DNA from: Rahnella victoriana
GTDB taxonomy: Bacteria > Pseudomonadota > Gammaproteobacteria > Enterobacterales > Enterobacteriaceae
Length of the DNA stretch: 64,000 nucleotides
NCBI RefSeq assembly: GCF_004330295.1
Contig: NZ_SJOJ01000028.1
Coordinates: 1 to 64,000 of the forward strand
Reading direction: 5' to 3'
Made by a program: the position numbers and the translations under genes. The notes beneath the pieces are model-generated. The model searched no databases and was not told the DNA's origin. It saw only the letters and a list, made by a program, of their open reading frames with translations. Shown here in pieces: positions 1 through 9,158 of this stretch (its first letter is position 1; each line of letters opens with the position of its first letter).

Positions 1-902
1 ATACCAGTTGCCTGAGAAGCGAATTTAAAGATCCAGACAGATTAGAAGGATGTTTCGCCAGTTTAAACATTTATATTGCCAGTCGAACTGAATCGATAAA
101 TGAATATGACGAGACATATCATTCATCAAATGCTACAGAATCCAGCGAAGAGAGGCAAAACAGGGAGTATATCGATACACTGCGTGAACGTGTTATCAGG
201 GCAAAAGAATACCTCAGACAAGTCGAAGCGGAGACAATCAAACGGGATAACGAGGGTGCCTCACTTTTATTACTCTTACAGTTTTTTGCCGGGGATGCGC
301 CTCACGCTCGGTTTAATGACGGGAAAAGAAAAGTGTCAAAATGCTCTTATATTAAAGGAAAAGTCAATGGGAAGATTTTTTCAGGCTGGGTACGTCAAAC
401 CAATGTCCAGGTCAGGGATTATGTAGAGATGGCAGCAATGTCTGAGGAGAATAATTATTATATATACGCTTTAGCCACACCCAACAAGGGAATTATTTCG
501 ACAATTCCAAACTGTTATGCAGGCCGCATGCTATCCAAACATTAAGCAATTAGCAACGATGTATGGCAAGTTTTACACAATAGTTTTTCTTATCATGTGC
601 CTTTTTGAAACACCCACTATTGAGCAACTTCTCTATGCTATTTTGGTCGTTTCTTCTTTTACTGCGGCAACGACTTACTTCGTTTACAGAGGCATGATTA
701 ATGACAATCGTGCTCTAGGGGAGTTATTTGAGTAAATTTGTGATGTGTTGAATATCCCAAATGAAAAAAAGTTAAACCTGAGTGAATATACTGATATGAA
801 AAATAAATGTGAAATATAGAACCTGGAGTCGGTGAAATTTCTGGACCGCAAAAAGCCAAACAAAGTGATTTTAATATTAATTACTACCCTACAAAAAATT
901 AA
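1..902 (+). pseudogene. Decayed T6SS-associated effector-like gene (5' end outside window)
   Basis: One protein-like reading can be followed across this stretch only by changing frame. Frame 3 is open from base 3 to a stop at 543-545 and contains a segment ending in NCYAGRMLSKH. The reading then continues in frame 1 with a hydrophobic membrane segment (about bases 560-690), meets an in-frame TAA at 733-735, and stays protein-like to TAG at 817-819. It resumes in frame 3 from about base 813 and ends with YYPTKN and TAA at 900-902. A 1-nt insertion near 543, a 1-nt loss in the A-run near 813 and the internal TAA would explain this. The layout (soluble part, a motif of the type YALxxPxxxIISxxPxCxxGR, then membrane helices and a basic tail) resembles the enterobacterial family annotated as putative T6SS effector, and PAAR and tssM follow directly. 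Alternatively, 517/559-735 could be a separate small membrane protein. The family name is from memory and not checked. Confidence 0.5.
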
Positions 903-955
903 TTAACAAAACGTTACCCTTTCTGACTCCCAACATTTAAACAGAGAAAAATATC

Positions 956-1225
956 ATGCCAAAAGGAATTATACGGCTGGGCGATAAACTGACCAGCGGT
1001 GGCGTAGTGATGTCTGCTTCATCCACCATGATCATTGAAGGCATTGTTGCCGCGTTAATTGGCGATGTCGTCATTTGTCCCATTTTAGGTCATGGGGTCA
1101 ATCGTATTGTGAGTACCACACCCACATGGCTCTCAGACGGCAAACAAGTGGCTTTCGATCAGGCCATCTGTGCCTGTGGTTGCAAAGTACTGAGCAGCCT
1201 GCCCACCACTCATATTGAAGGATAA
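956..1225 (+). CDS. PAAR-domain T6SS spike-tip protein
   Basis: An 89-residue protein that is essentially a single PAAR domain. It has the N-terminal GDKLTSGG and V.S.S segments, an alternating hydrophobic/glycine pattern with Gly-His (GHGVN) in the middle, and a Cys-rich C-terminal part (ICACGCKV). PAAR proteins form the sharp tip on the VgrG trimer of the T6SS puncturing device. There is no C-terminal toxin extension, so this is a structural or adaptor tip. An AGAGAAA-type ribosome site precedes the ATG, and the next gene starts 5 bases after the stop, which implies cotranscription with the T6SS genes downstream. Confidence 0.85.
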   Translation: MPKGIIRLGDKLTSGGVVMSASSTMIIEGIVAALIGDVVICPILGHGVNRIVSTTPTWLSDGKQVAFDQAICACGCKVLSSLPTTHIEG

Positions 1226-1230
1226 GGATA

Positions 1231-2376
1231 ATGTCCTGGGATATTCCCCTGCCGTATGTCGTCAGTCATCCGGCCCCCCTTCAGTGGAACGGATGGTGGC
1301 GTGGCCTTTCACTTCTGGTGATGCTTTGCGTTGCTGGCGGATGCAGCCTGTGGTTCTGGCTTAAAGATCCGCTGATTTTACTGCTGACCTTTGGCGCGGT
1401 GATTACCATCACCATGCTGTTTCTGGGTATTGCCGGCTGGCGGTTGTTCAGTTACGGCGTCAATGCAGAACACGCTGAAAGTATGGAGCAGCAAAATGAA
1501 TGGCATCAGGAAAAATGGCAGGAATGGGCACAATCGGGTCTTAATATCGTGGATTTCAGCTACATATTCCCTTCCGAAGTCCCGCACCCTTTTGAACACC
1601 GGACATTAGTTAACAATGAGGTGGGATTTTCACTTCCATCACGCCCTCCCCTTCTGTATCTGTTCGAAGAATTACTGGCTCCTTTAGCCGCTTCCCTCAG
1701 GATGCTTCAGAACCCGCTTGACGTTTATCTACCCTGCAATGATGACGATGCCGCCCGGCAGGCTTTTGCCCTGACATGGGAAAAACTGGGTTTATCACTT
1801 TCAGCAGTCTCCGATTTCTTCAGTGGTGCCGTGACAAAACCCTGGGCTGACCAGACGACACAGTGGCTAAATGACGGCAATAAAAACGCTAAATTATTGA
1901 TATTTTTCCAGTGGCCAGAAAATGATGAACCCCGGATCCATACCGACGGTGCTATCGCATGGTTAATTGCTGCGAATGAGTCAGGTACGGTCAGGTCACG
2001 TTGTCGTCTGCTACGTCCTGTGACAGGCACAAACGATGCAGCGGCAGATAACGCCAGCGTGTTCCTGAAATATCAGACATCGGCGATAAGCGTTTCAGAT
2101 CAGTGGTATAACCAAAATGCCATTGCTGCACAGAATGACCTGACTCTCGAACGCTGCAGGAAACTGCGTGTGCAAAATCCGGCATCCAATCCTCCTGTGC
2201 CGGAACAACAGTTCATCCCGTACTGGCTGGGAAAACCCGGCCGCGCCACTGACTATTTTACAATAACCCTCATGATGCTGATGGCCGAATACCGTCACGC
2301 ACCGCAATCATTGGTTCTGTCGCAGGATGACGCTTTGGTATTTGCGACTGTCTCTCCCGGAGAAGACATTTCATGA
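1231..2376 (+). CDS. T6SS-associated inner-membrane protein of unknown function
   Basis: 381 residues. Two strong membrane helices lie near the N-terminus (about residues 25-45 and 48-70), followed by a soluble domain of about 300 residues without a motif I recognise. It sits between a PAAR gene and tssM, and its stop overlaps the tssM start by 4 bases (ATGA), so it is translationally coupled to the membrane-complex gene. Proteins of this size and topology occur at this place in enterobacterial T6SS clusters, but I cannot assign it to a numbered Tss subunit. From context and topology it may be a partner of TssM at the inner membrane. It is not a TssL (no DotU-like domain seen) nor a TssK. Confidence 0.6.
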   Translation: MSWDIPLPYVVSHPAPLQWNGWWRGLSLLVMLCVAGGCSLWFWLKDPLILLLTFGAVITITMLFLGIAGWRLFSYGVNAEHAESMEQQNEWHQEKWQEWAQSGLNIVDFSYIFPSEVPHPFEHRTLVNNEVGFSLPSRPPLLYLFEELLAPLAASLRMLQNPLDVYLPCNDDDAARQAFALTWEKLGLSLSAVSDFFSGAVTKPWADQTTQWLNDGNKNAKLLIFFQWPENDEPRIHTDGAIAWLIAANESGTVRSRCRLLRPVTGTNDAAADNASVFLKYQTSAISVSDQWYNQNAIAAQNDLTLERCRKLRVQNPASNPPVPEQQFIPYWLGKPGRATDYFTITLMMLMAEYRHAPQSLVLSQDDALVFATVSPGEDIS

Positions 2377-5300
2377 TTAATCCCTTTGCATCCCGCCCTT
2401 CCGGAGCCAGTTTGCTGGCGATGGTATTTGGTGCGATTCTCGCTGCGGTTTTGTATTTCTTTAGCGAACGCTGGGGGCTCAACCCGTTGTTGCGCAGTCT
2501 GATCTGGGCGTTGGGCATGGCACTGTTATTCGGGGCGATGGCTATTTATCGCAACTCACGACGGAACCCTCCCGCTAAGAACCCCGTATCGAAAAAAGAA
2601 ACGCACTCTGCCGGTGACGTCGAAACACAATTATCTTTCGCACAAGAGATTAGCGTCTATCTGCGCCACCGATATGGACGTTTCTGGCGGTCAAAAGTCC
2701 GGTTAGTTGTCCTGGTCGGTCAATCCAGGCTGGTGGGGATGATTGCGCCGGAACTGATCTCACAGCAGTGGGTTGAGGCCGATGGCACCGTACTGTTATG
2801 GGGCGGTAACATCAACTCAGCATCAGACAGCAATCGTATTTCTGCGCTGCGCAAATTACGCCGCCGCCCGCCTCAGGCCATCGTCTGGGTATGTGATGCC
2901 CGTCATCAGCAGGTGTCGCTGACCGACACCGCCGCCCGTCAGTTATGTGAGCGCGCGAAATTACTCGGCTGGCAGGTCCCTCTTTATGTCTGGCAGATTG
3001 AAAATAGTGAATCTCCCCCGACGTCCCGTGAAACACAACCCATCGGATGCTTGTTACCCGCAAACAGTACGCCGCAAATGCTGGAAGAAGCGCTGCGGGA
3101 ACTGACACCACAACTGACGGTGCAAGGTACTCAGCAGGTTCTTCAAAAGCCCGCCGACGATTTCATGTTACGTCTCTCACATCAGTTACTGAACGGGGGA
3201 ATTGCACGCCTGCGCGAAACCCTTACGCCCTTATTATCAGGCCCCTATGCTGCCCCTTTACGCGGCATCATGTTTAGTCAGCCATTACGCACCGCCGGAG
3301 GCATTGATAAATTTCGCTGGTTGCCGGATGCCAGCTGGAAGGGGATCCTCAATGACTTGTCCTCCGTCCGGCCAAAACGTATAGGGCTCCCCTGGGCTAA
3401 AGGTCTGCGTTGTTCCCTTGCCGGATTATTAATTTTCTGGTGTTTCGCCGCCGTGTTGTCGTTTACCGCTAACCGCGCCTTACTCAGGGAAAGTGCCGAC
3501 CTCACTGTCAGGGCATCTGCTCATAATATCCCGCTGGAAAAACGCCTGATTAACCTGCAGGAACTGCAACGAAAAATCAGCCAGTTACAGTACCGGGCCG
3601 TCTCCGGCGCACCCTGGTATTTACGCTTTGGTATGAACCAAAATGAAGCGCTCCTGACCGCACTCTGGCCTCGTTATGAGAAGATTCATTCCGCACTGAT
3701 CCGCGACGCCTCCGTGGCCAGACTGACGCAACTGATGAACGTCTTACTCAGCCTGCCCCCTGATGATCCACAGCGTAACCCGATGGCCAGGCAAGCCTAT
3801 GACCAGCTCAAGGCTTATCTCATGATGGCTCGACCGGATAAGATGGACGCGCAGTACTTCACCACGACAATGATGCAGCAGTGGCCCCGGCGCAACGGCG
3901 TGAGTGACGCGGTATGGCGTAATTACGCCCCTTCGCTGCTGAGCTTTTATGCCCAAAACTTATCTGGGCATCCTCAGTGGAAAATCATGCAAGATGAAAC
4001 GCTGGTGGATCAGGTGCGCGCCTTACTGTTACGCCAGATTGGCATGCGAAATGCCGAAGCGTCGCTATATCAGAAGATGCTGCTACAGGTTGCCCGCAAC
4101 TACGCCGACATGCATCTTGAAGATATGGTGGGTGAAACGCCTGTCCACCAGTTATTTAGCACCGATAATGTGGTTCCGGGGATGTTTACCCGCAAGGCCT
4201 GGGAAGAGGCGGTACAGCCCGCAATTGATAATGTGGTTAACACCCGCAGGGATGAAATTGACTGGGTGTTGAATGACAATAAGCATCCTGTCAGAGAAGA
4301 TATCTCACCGCAGGCGCTGAAAGCACGGCTGACTGAGCGCTACTTTGCAGATTTCTCCGGCGCATGGCTCGGCTTTCTGAACAGCATTCACTGGCGGCGT
4401 GCAGACACGTTATCTGATGCTATTGATCAGCTGACGCTGATGGCTGACATCAGACAATCGCCGCTGGTCTCCCTGTTAAACACGCTGGATTATCAGGGGA
4501 AAACCGGCCAGCATAATGAGGCATTGACCGAATCACTGGTCAAATCGGCTCAGAACCTGATTCATTCCGATCAAAAACCCGCCATTGATCAGCGTGATAA
4601 AGGCGTTAAGGGGCCACTCGATGACACTTTCACACCCTTAATGACATTGATGAACGGCAATGCCGGCGGCGACGGGTATAACTCACTGAGTGTGCAAAGC
4701 TTCCTGACGCGGATCACACGCGTACGTCTCCGGTTACAACAAGTGACCAATACCGCTGATCCACAGGCCATGACCCAGGCACTGGCGCAAACTGTCTTTC
4801 AGGGAAAATCGGTGGATGTCACCGATACCCGTGATTACGGCAGTCTGGTAGCCGCCAGTCTTGGTCAGGAGTGGAGCGGATTTGGCCAGGCTATGTTTGT
4901 TCAACCGATGGAACAGGCCTGGCAACAGGTGCTCGCTCCCACCGCAGAGAGTATTAATACGCAGTGGCGAAACGCTATTGTTCAGGACTGGAGCGACGAT
5001 TTTAATGGCCGCTACCCCTTTGCGCCCGTGCAAAGTGAAGCCTCTCTGGCCCTGATGTCACAGTATCTGCGTAACGACACCGGACGTATTACCCGCTTCA
5101 TCACCACCAATCTCAATGGCGTGATTAAACGTCAGGGGCGTCACTGGGAACCGGATCTTATCAGCGCACAAGGGTTACGTTTTGATCCGGAATTCCTCCA
5201 GGCACTGAATCAGCTTTCCGAACTGGCAGATGTGGTGTTCACCCATGGTGATGCCAGCCTGCATTTTGAACTGATGGCGAAACCGGCCAAAGATGTTATG

Positions 5301-5735
5301 CAAACCGAGCTGACCCTCGATCAGCAAAACCTGAAATATTTTAATCAGATGGAAAGCTGGCAGCCCTTCAGCTGGCCAGACAGCCAATGGAAACCCCGGG
5401 TAACCTTAAGCTGGGTAAGTGTCAGGGCAGGCACCCGTCTGTACGCCGATTATCCAGGAAGCTGGGGATTTATCCGTCTGCTGGAAAAAGCAAAGGTGAC
5501 GCAGATTGATTCCAGCACCTTCAGGCTCATGTGGAAAGCTCCTGATGGTTTACCTCTTAACTATCTGATGCGAACCGAGGCGGGAGAAGGTCCGCTGGCG
5601 CTACTGGCTCTTAAAGGATTCAAAATGCCGCAATCGATTTTCCTTTCTTCACCGGCCACTGCAAATGATGCCGGATTGCAAATGACAGGGTCTGCTACGG
5701 GTGACCGACAATTCACCTCCGACACCTCAGATTAA
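2373..5735 (+). CDS. tssM: T6SS membrane-complex protein TssM (IcmF/VasK family)
   Basis: 1120 residues, in the normal range for TssM. Two N-terminal membrane helices (about residues 12-30 and 36-56), a cytoplasmic domain to about residue 340, a third helix (about 346-366) and a large periplasmic C-terminal part match the IcmF topology. TssM joins TssL and TssJ to form the trans-envelope complex that anchors the T6SS baseplate. Where many TssM proteins have a Walker A loop (GxxxxGKT/S), this one reads VLVGQSRLVGM near residue 112, without the Gly-Lys-Thr/Ser, so nucleotide binding there is unlikely. The start overlaps the upstream gene by 4 bases, and tssF follows after 8 bases. Family assignment rests on length, topology, downstream tssF/G/J and overall sequence character. 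Confidence 0.9.
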   Translation: MINPFASRPSGASLLAMVFGAILAAVLYFFSERWGLNPLLRSLIWALGMALLFGAMAIYRNSRRNPPAKNPVSKKETHSAGDVETQLSFAQEISVYLRHRYGRFWRSKVRLVVLVGQSRLVGMIAPELISQQWVEADGTVLLWGGNINSASDSNRISALRKLRRRPPQAIVWVCDARHQQVSLTDTAARQLCERAKLLGWQVPLYVWQIENSESPPTSRETQPIGCLLPANSTPQMLEEALRELTPQLTVQGTQQVLQKPADDFMLRLSHQLLNGGIARLRETLTPLLSGPYAAPLRGIMFSQPLRTAGGIDKFRWLPDASWKGILNDLSSVRPKRIGLPWAKGLRCSLAGLLIFWCFAAVLSFTANRALLRESADLTVRASAHNIPLEKRLINLQELQRKISQLQYRAVSGAPWYLRFGMNQNEALLTALWPRYEKIHSALIRDASVARLTQLMNVLLSLPPDDPQRNPMARQAYDQLKAYLMMARPDKMDAQYFTTTMMQQWPRRNGVSDAVWRNYAPSLLSFYAQNLSGHPQWKIMQDETLVDQVRALLLRQIGMRNAEASLYQKMLLQVARNYADMHLEDMVGETPVHQLFSTDNVVPGMFTRKAWEEAVQPAIDNVVNTRRDEIDWVLNDNKHPVREDISPQALKARLTERYFADFSGAWLGFLNSIHWRRADTLSDAIDQLTLMADIRQSPLVSLLNTLDYQGKTGQHNEALTESLVKSAQNLIHSDQKPAIDQRDKGVKGPLDDTFTPLMTLMNGNAGGDGYNSLSVQSFLTRITRVRLRLQQVTNTADPQAMTQALAQTVFQGKSVDVTDTRDYGSLVAASLGQEWSGFGQAMFVQPMEQAWQQVLAPTAESINTQWRNAIVQDWSDDFNGRYPFAPVQSEASLALMSQYLRNDTGRITRFITTNLNGVIKRQGRHWEPDLISAQGLRFDPEFLQALNQLSELADVVFTHGDASLHFELMAKPAKDVMQTELTLDQQNLKYFNQMESWQPFSWPDSQWKPRVTLSWVSVRAGTRLYADYPGSWGFIRLLEKAKVTQIDSSTFRLMWKAPDGLPLNYLMRTEAGEGPLALLALKGFKMPQSIFLSSPATANDAGLQMTGSATGDRQFTSDTSD

Positions 5736-5743
5736 GGGTTTTC

Positions 5744-7507
5744 ATGGAAGATTTAACTTCACGATATTTCGATGCTGAAATGCGCTATCTGCGGGAAGCC
5801 GCCAGAGAGTTTGCTGTTGCCCACCCTGAACGAGCAAATGAAATAGGACTGATGACGCCCGGGAGTGCTGATCCGTCCGTGGAACGCCTCTTTCAGGGCT
5901 TCTCTTTCTCTATGGGACGACTGCGGGAAAAGATTGACGATGACTTGCCGGAACTCACCGAAGGTCTCATTAGTATGCTCTGGCCACACTATCTGAGAAC
6001 GATTCCCTCGCTCTCTCTGGTGGAACTGGCACCTGTCTGGCAAGAGATGAAAATTACGGAAACGCTTGCAGCGCATTTTGAAGTCATATCGCAGCCTGTT
6101 GACGCTGAGGGTACCCACTGCCGCTACCGCACAACACGTGATTTGCAGTTGCAGCCCCTGTCATTGTCACATGCCTCGCTGGCAATGGAGCCCGATGGAC
6201 AGCACATTATCCGCCTGCGTTTTCGCTGCAGCCGGCTGGCGAACTGGCAATTGGTTGATCTCTCATGCCTGTCAGTCTATTTGAATGGCGATGCTCCGTT
6301 AGCCTCCGCGTTGCTGCTGGCGCTGACGCAACAGGTGAGAAAATGCTACCTGCGCATGCCCGGACAGGTCGACAGACACCCCGTCACCTTGAATTTTCAG
6401 GCACAAGGATTAGAAGAGCAGGCTGACCTCTGGGAACGTGGTGATACAACCTGTAGCGGATACCAACAGTTGCTGGAATATTTTACCTTCCGCGAAAAAT
6501 TTATGTTCGTCGCCGTCAATGGATTTGAGCAGGTGGACTTCCCTGCCACACTGGAATGGTTTGAAGTAGACATCGTGCTCAACACACCGTTTCCCTCAGA
6601 TTTTTCCTTCGATGCCAGCCATTTACGTCTGCACTGCGTGCCGGTGATCAATCTTTTCTCGCTTGACGCCAAACCGTTAAACATCAGTGTTCAGGAAACT
6701 GACTATCTCTTGCAACCACTGCGGCAACAGGCAGCCTATACCGAGATATATTCAGTCGATAGTGTCACTTCATCCCGCCGCACGCATGAGCAGGTTTACA
6801 CTCCTTTTCGCACTTTCCGTCATCGTGGTGGTTCGCTGCGCCGAAGTTTACCCGCTCGCTACTACCACACCCGTGTCAAACCGGGAGTCACCGGGCTGCA
6901 TGATACCTGGCTGATTTTGGGCGGTGATGGATTTGAGCGAGAACGCCTGCTCGCTGAAGAAGCGTTGACCTTAAGTCTGACCGGCACACATGGCCAACTT
7001 CCTCGTCTTGCGCTGCTCAGCACATTACTGAACACCACTACGCAGGCTATGCCGGTACCGCTTAGCATCCAGAATCTTTGCCCCCCAACCCTGCCAGCGT
7101 ATCCGCCAAAACGTGATCAGTTTCACTGGCAGATTTTAAGTCATCTCGGCACTCATTTTTTATCCATGATGGATAACGCAGAAGTATTGCGTAATACGCT
7201 GGCTCTCTATGACTGGACAGAAAGTGAAGCTAACCGGCGCCGTCTGGATGCCATCGTAAAGACAGAACACTTCAGGCTGCAGCGCTTTGAAAAAGGGTTA
7301 CTCCTGCGTGGCGTTGATATTGAAGTCACCGTGGAAGCGCAGGGTTTTTGCGGTGAGGGGGATATTTATCTTTTTGGCGAGATACTTAACCGCTTTCTGG
7401 CACTTTACGCCGATATTCATTTGTTTAACCGACTCACTCTTATCGTTCAACCCTCAGGAAAATGTCTGCAATGGAAAGAGAATCACAGCCAGTATATTCC
7501 CGGCTGA
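5744..7507 (+). CDS. tssF: T6SS baseplate subunit TssF
   Basis: 587 residues, typical for TssF (VasA/ImpG). The N-terminus (YFDAEMRYLREAAREFA..HPE) and the following stretch GSADPSVERLFQGFSF are hallmark TssF segments, as is LPELTEGLISMLWPHYLR around residues 68-86. TssF forms the baseplate wedge with TssG, TssE and TssK, and sheath and tube assembly starts on it. It lies 8 bases after tssM, and its 3' end overlaps the start of tssG by about 46 bases, which indicates tight coupling of the two wedge subunits. Confidence 0.95.
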   Translation: MEDLTSRYFDAEMRYLREAAREFAVAHPERANEIGLMTPGSADPSVERLFQGFSFSMGRLREKIDDDLPELTEGLISMLWPHYLRTIPSLSLVELAPVWQEMKITETLAAHFEVISQPVDAEGTHCRYRTTRDLQLQPLSLSHASLAMEPDGQHIIRLRFRCSRLANWQLVDLSCLSVYLNGDAPLASALLLALTQQVRKCYLRMPGQVDRHPVTLNFQAQGLEEQADLWERGDTTCSGYQQLLEYFTFREKFMFVAVNGFEQVDFPATLEWFEVDIVLNTPFPSDFSFDASHLRLHCVPVINLFSLDAKPLNISVQETDYLLQPLRQQAAYTEIYSVDSVTSSRRTHEQVYTPFRTFRHRGGSLRRSLPARYYHTRVKPGVTGLHDTWLILGGDGFERERLLAEEALTLSLTGTHGQLPRLALLSTLLNTTTQAMPVPLSIQNLCPPTLPAYPPKRDQFHWQILSHLGTHFLSMMDNAEVLRNTLALYDWTESEANRRRLDAIVKTEHFRLQRFEKGLLLRGVDIEVTVEAQGFCGEGDIYLFGEILNRFLALYADIHLFNRLTLIVQPSGKCLQWKENHSQYIPG

Positions 7508-8553
7508 TACGGGATATGGGCGACAAACTGCCTTACACCAACTTTTACCGATTTTGTCAGTTGATTGAACAATCCACCCCTCAACATCCGCTTCTTGGCA
7601 GTACCAGTTCCCCAAAAGATGATCTGATACGTTTTCGCCCCCATCCGGGCATGGGCTTTCCAGTCAGCGAGTTCAAGGCACTTCAGTACGACGCGCAACA
7701 TCCTGAACGCCCCCCGACTGTCAGAACCACTTTTCTTGGTTTATATGGCGTAGATTCCCCCCTGCCCAGCAGCTATGTGGATGACATCGCTCAACAGCGA
7801 GAAGGACATGATGCCGTCGAGGAATTCCTGGATATTTTCAATCATCGCATCATGACCCAGTTCTATCGGATATGGCGGAAATACTCATATCCGGCCAGCT
7901 TCGAACAAGGTGGCACAGACGAAACATCAAAACGCCTTCTCGGACTCATTGGTCTGGGCATTCCGGGGACAGCGAAAAATATCGCCACGCCGGTGTCTCG
8001 CTTTCTGGCGTTACTTGGCAATATGCGAATGCCAACCCGAACTGCGGAAGGCACTATAGCTCTGGTTCATTTGTTGTCGTCGGAGACAAAAGCCACCGTT
8101 CGTCCTCACTACCCGCGCAGCATCGCCATTAAACCATTACGATTTGGCGATAAAACACCACTTGGGCTGTGGCCAGTGCTCGGTAATTCGGCCAAAGAGG
8201 TCAACAGCATGTTTGAACTGCAGCTCTTCACGGAAAATCCGGCAGTGGCGCAGGCGTGGCTGCCAGGAGGGCATTTATCAGAGGATTTGCAGATTTTGTT
8301 AAGGGTGTATCTCGGATGGCGGGTTGATACCCGCATTCTGCTGACACTGCCGCGTCGGATACTGCCCCCGGCCAGGCTGCAAACCACCGCAGATAGTGGT
8401 TTCAGGGGGCAGCTTGGTTACACCGCCGTCATGCGCGCCGTATCCGAATCATCGCAAGCCACGCTGACACCCACTATCACCATCCGGCTGTGTGACTATC
8501 AGGGGCTAAAGCCTAATCGTAAAATCCGGGAGGTAACAAATGTGTGCTTTTAA
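7462..8553 (+). CDS. tssG: T6SS baseplate subunit TssG
   Basis: 363 residues, near the family size. The N-terminal helix ending YTNFYRFCQLIEQ, followed by IRFRPHPGMGFP.SEF, is characteristic of TssG (VasB/ImpH), as is the YLGWRVDTRILL stretch close to the C-terminus. TssG binds two TssF copies in the baseplate wedge. Two in-frame ATG codons (7462 and 7471) both lie inside the end of tssF. AGGA at about 7456 is close to the first and far from the second, so the start is uncertain by three residues. The stop overlaps the beginning of tssJ. Confidence 0.93.
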   Translation: MSAMERESQPVYSRLIRDMGDKLPYTNFYRFCQLIEQSTPQHPLLGSTSSPKDDLIRFRPHPGMGFPVSEFKALQYDAQHPERPPTVRTTFLGLYGVDSPLPSSYVDDIAQQREGHDAVEEFLDIFNHRIMTQFYRIWRKYSYPASFEQGGTDETSKRLLGLIGLGIPGTAKNIATPVSRFLALLGNMRMPTRTAEGTIALVHLLSSETKATVRPHYPRSIAIKPLRFGDKTPLGLWPVLGNSAKEVNSMFELQLFTENPAVAQAWLPGGHLSEDLQILLRVYLGWRVDTRILLTLPRRILPPARLQTTADSGFRGQLGYTAVMRAVSESSQATLTPTITIRLCDYQGLKPNRKIREVTNVCF

Positions 8554-9076
8554 TTCCCGGTGGCGATATCCGGCAGTAATGACCCTTGTGATCTTGTCCG
8601 GACTGACGAACGGATGCGGGTTGACCCAGTCTATTTCAGATGGCACGTCCGCAATGACCAAAGCCATTTTCTACAAGCAAATTAAAACACTGCAACTGGA
8701 CTTTATCGCCCGGGCCTCGGTCAATCCCGATGAAGAAGGCGCTTCACTGGCGACGGAGGTCTGGGTATATCAGTTAAAAGATCGAAAGGTTTTTGATCAG
8801 ACGGATTATCAGACCTTGCTTACACAGGCCAGTACCGTACTAAAAGAAGATATCTTGGCCGGGAAAGACGTTCGTGTACGTCCGGATGCCGGTGCCACGC
8901 TTAATATGCCCATGGAGAAAGAGGCATTGTATGTCGCGGTGGTTGCGCATTTCAGAACGCCGGACCTTCAGAAAGAGTCATGGCGTCTGATTGTGCCACG
9001 CGAAGAACTCATTCCCGATACACCGCTGAAAATAGTACTTGAAGGAAGTACGTTGCAGCTCAAAGCCGAAAAATAA
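8540..9076 (+). CDS. tssJ: T6SS outer-membrane lipoprotein TssJ (SciN)
   Basis: 178 residues with a basic start, a hydrophobic core and the lipobox LTNGC (lipidated Cys at about residue 26), as expected for a lipoprotein sent to the outer membrane. The mature part carries a beta-sandwich-like sequence with the L1-type loop region and the family feature VWVYQLKD. TssJ is the outer-membrane tether of the TssJLM complex. It overlaps the end of tssG by 14 bases and is the last gene of this T6SS segment, with a terminator following at 9115-9139. Confidence 0.92.
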   Translation: MCAFNSRWRYPAVMTLVILSGLTNGCGLTQSISDGTSAMTKAIFYKQIKTLQLDFIARASVNPDEEGASLATEVWVYQLKDRKVFDQTDYQTLLTQASTVLKEDILAGKDVRVRPDAGATLNMPMEKEALYVAVVAHFRTPDLQKESWRLIVPREELIPDTPLKIVLEGSTLQLKAEK

Positions 9077-9114
9077 TCAAAGCCCCCATCAGATATCAGA
9101 AACTCCAGCCGAAA

Positions 9115-9139
9115 AAAAAGCCGCGATAAGCGGCTTTTT
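9115..9139. terminator. Bidirectional terminator between tssJ and rlmG
   Basis: Inverted repeat AAAAAGCCGC / GCGGCTTTTT around the loop GATAA. It has A-runs on the left and T-runs on the right, so it can end both the T6SS transcript (+) and the convergent rlmG transcript (-). Confidence 0.85.
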
Positions 9140-9158
9140 CATGTCAGCGATTCAGCGA

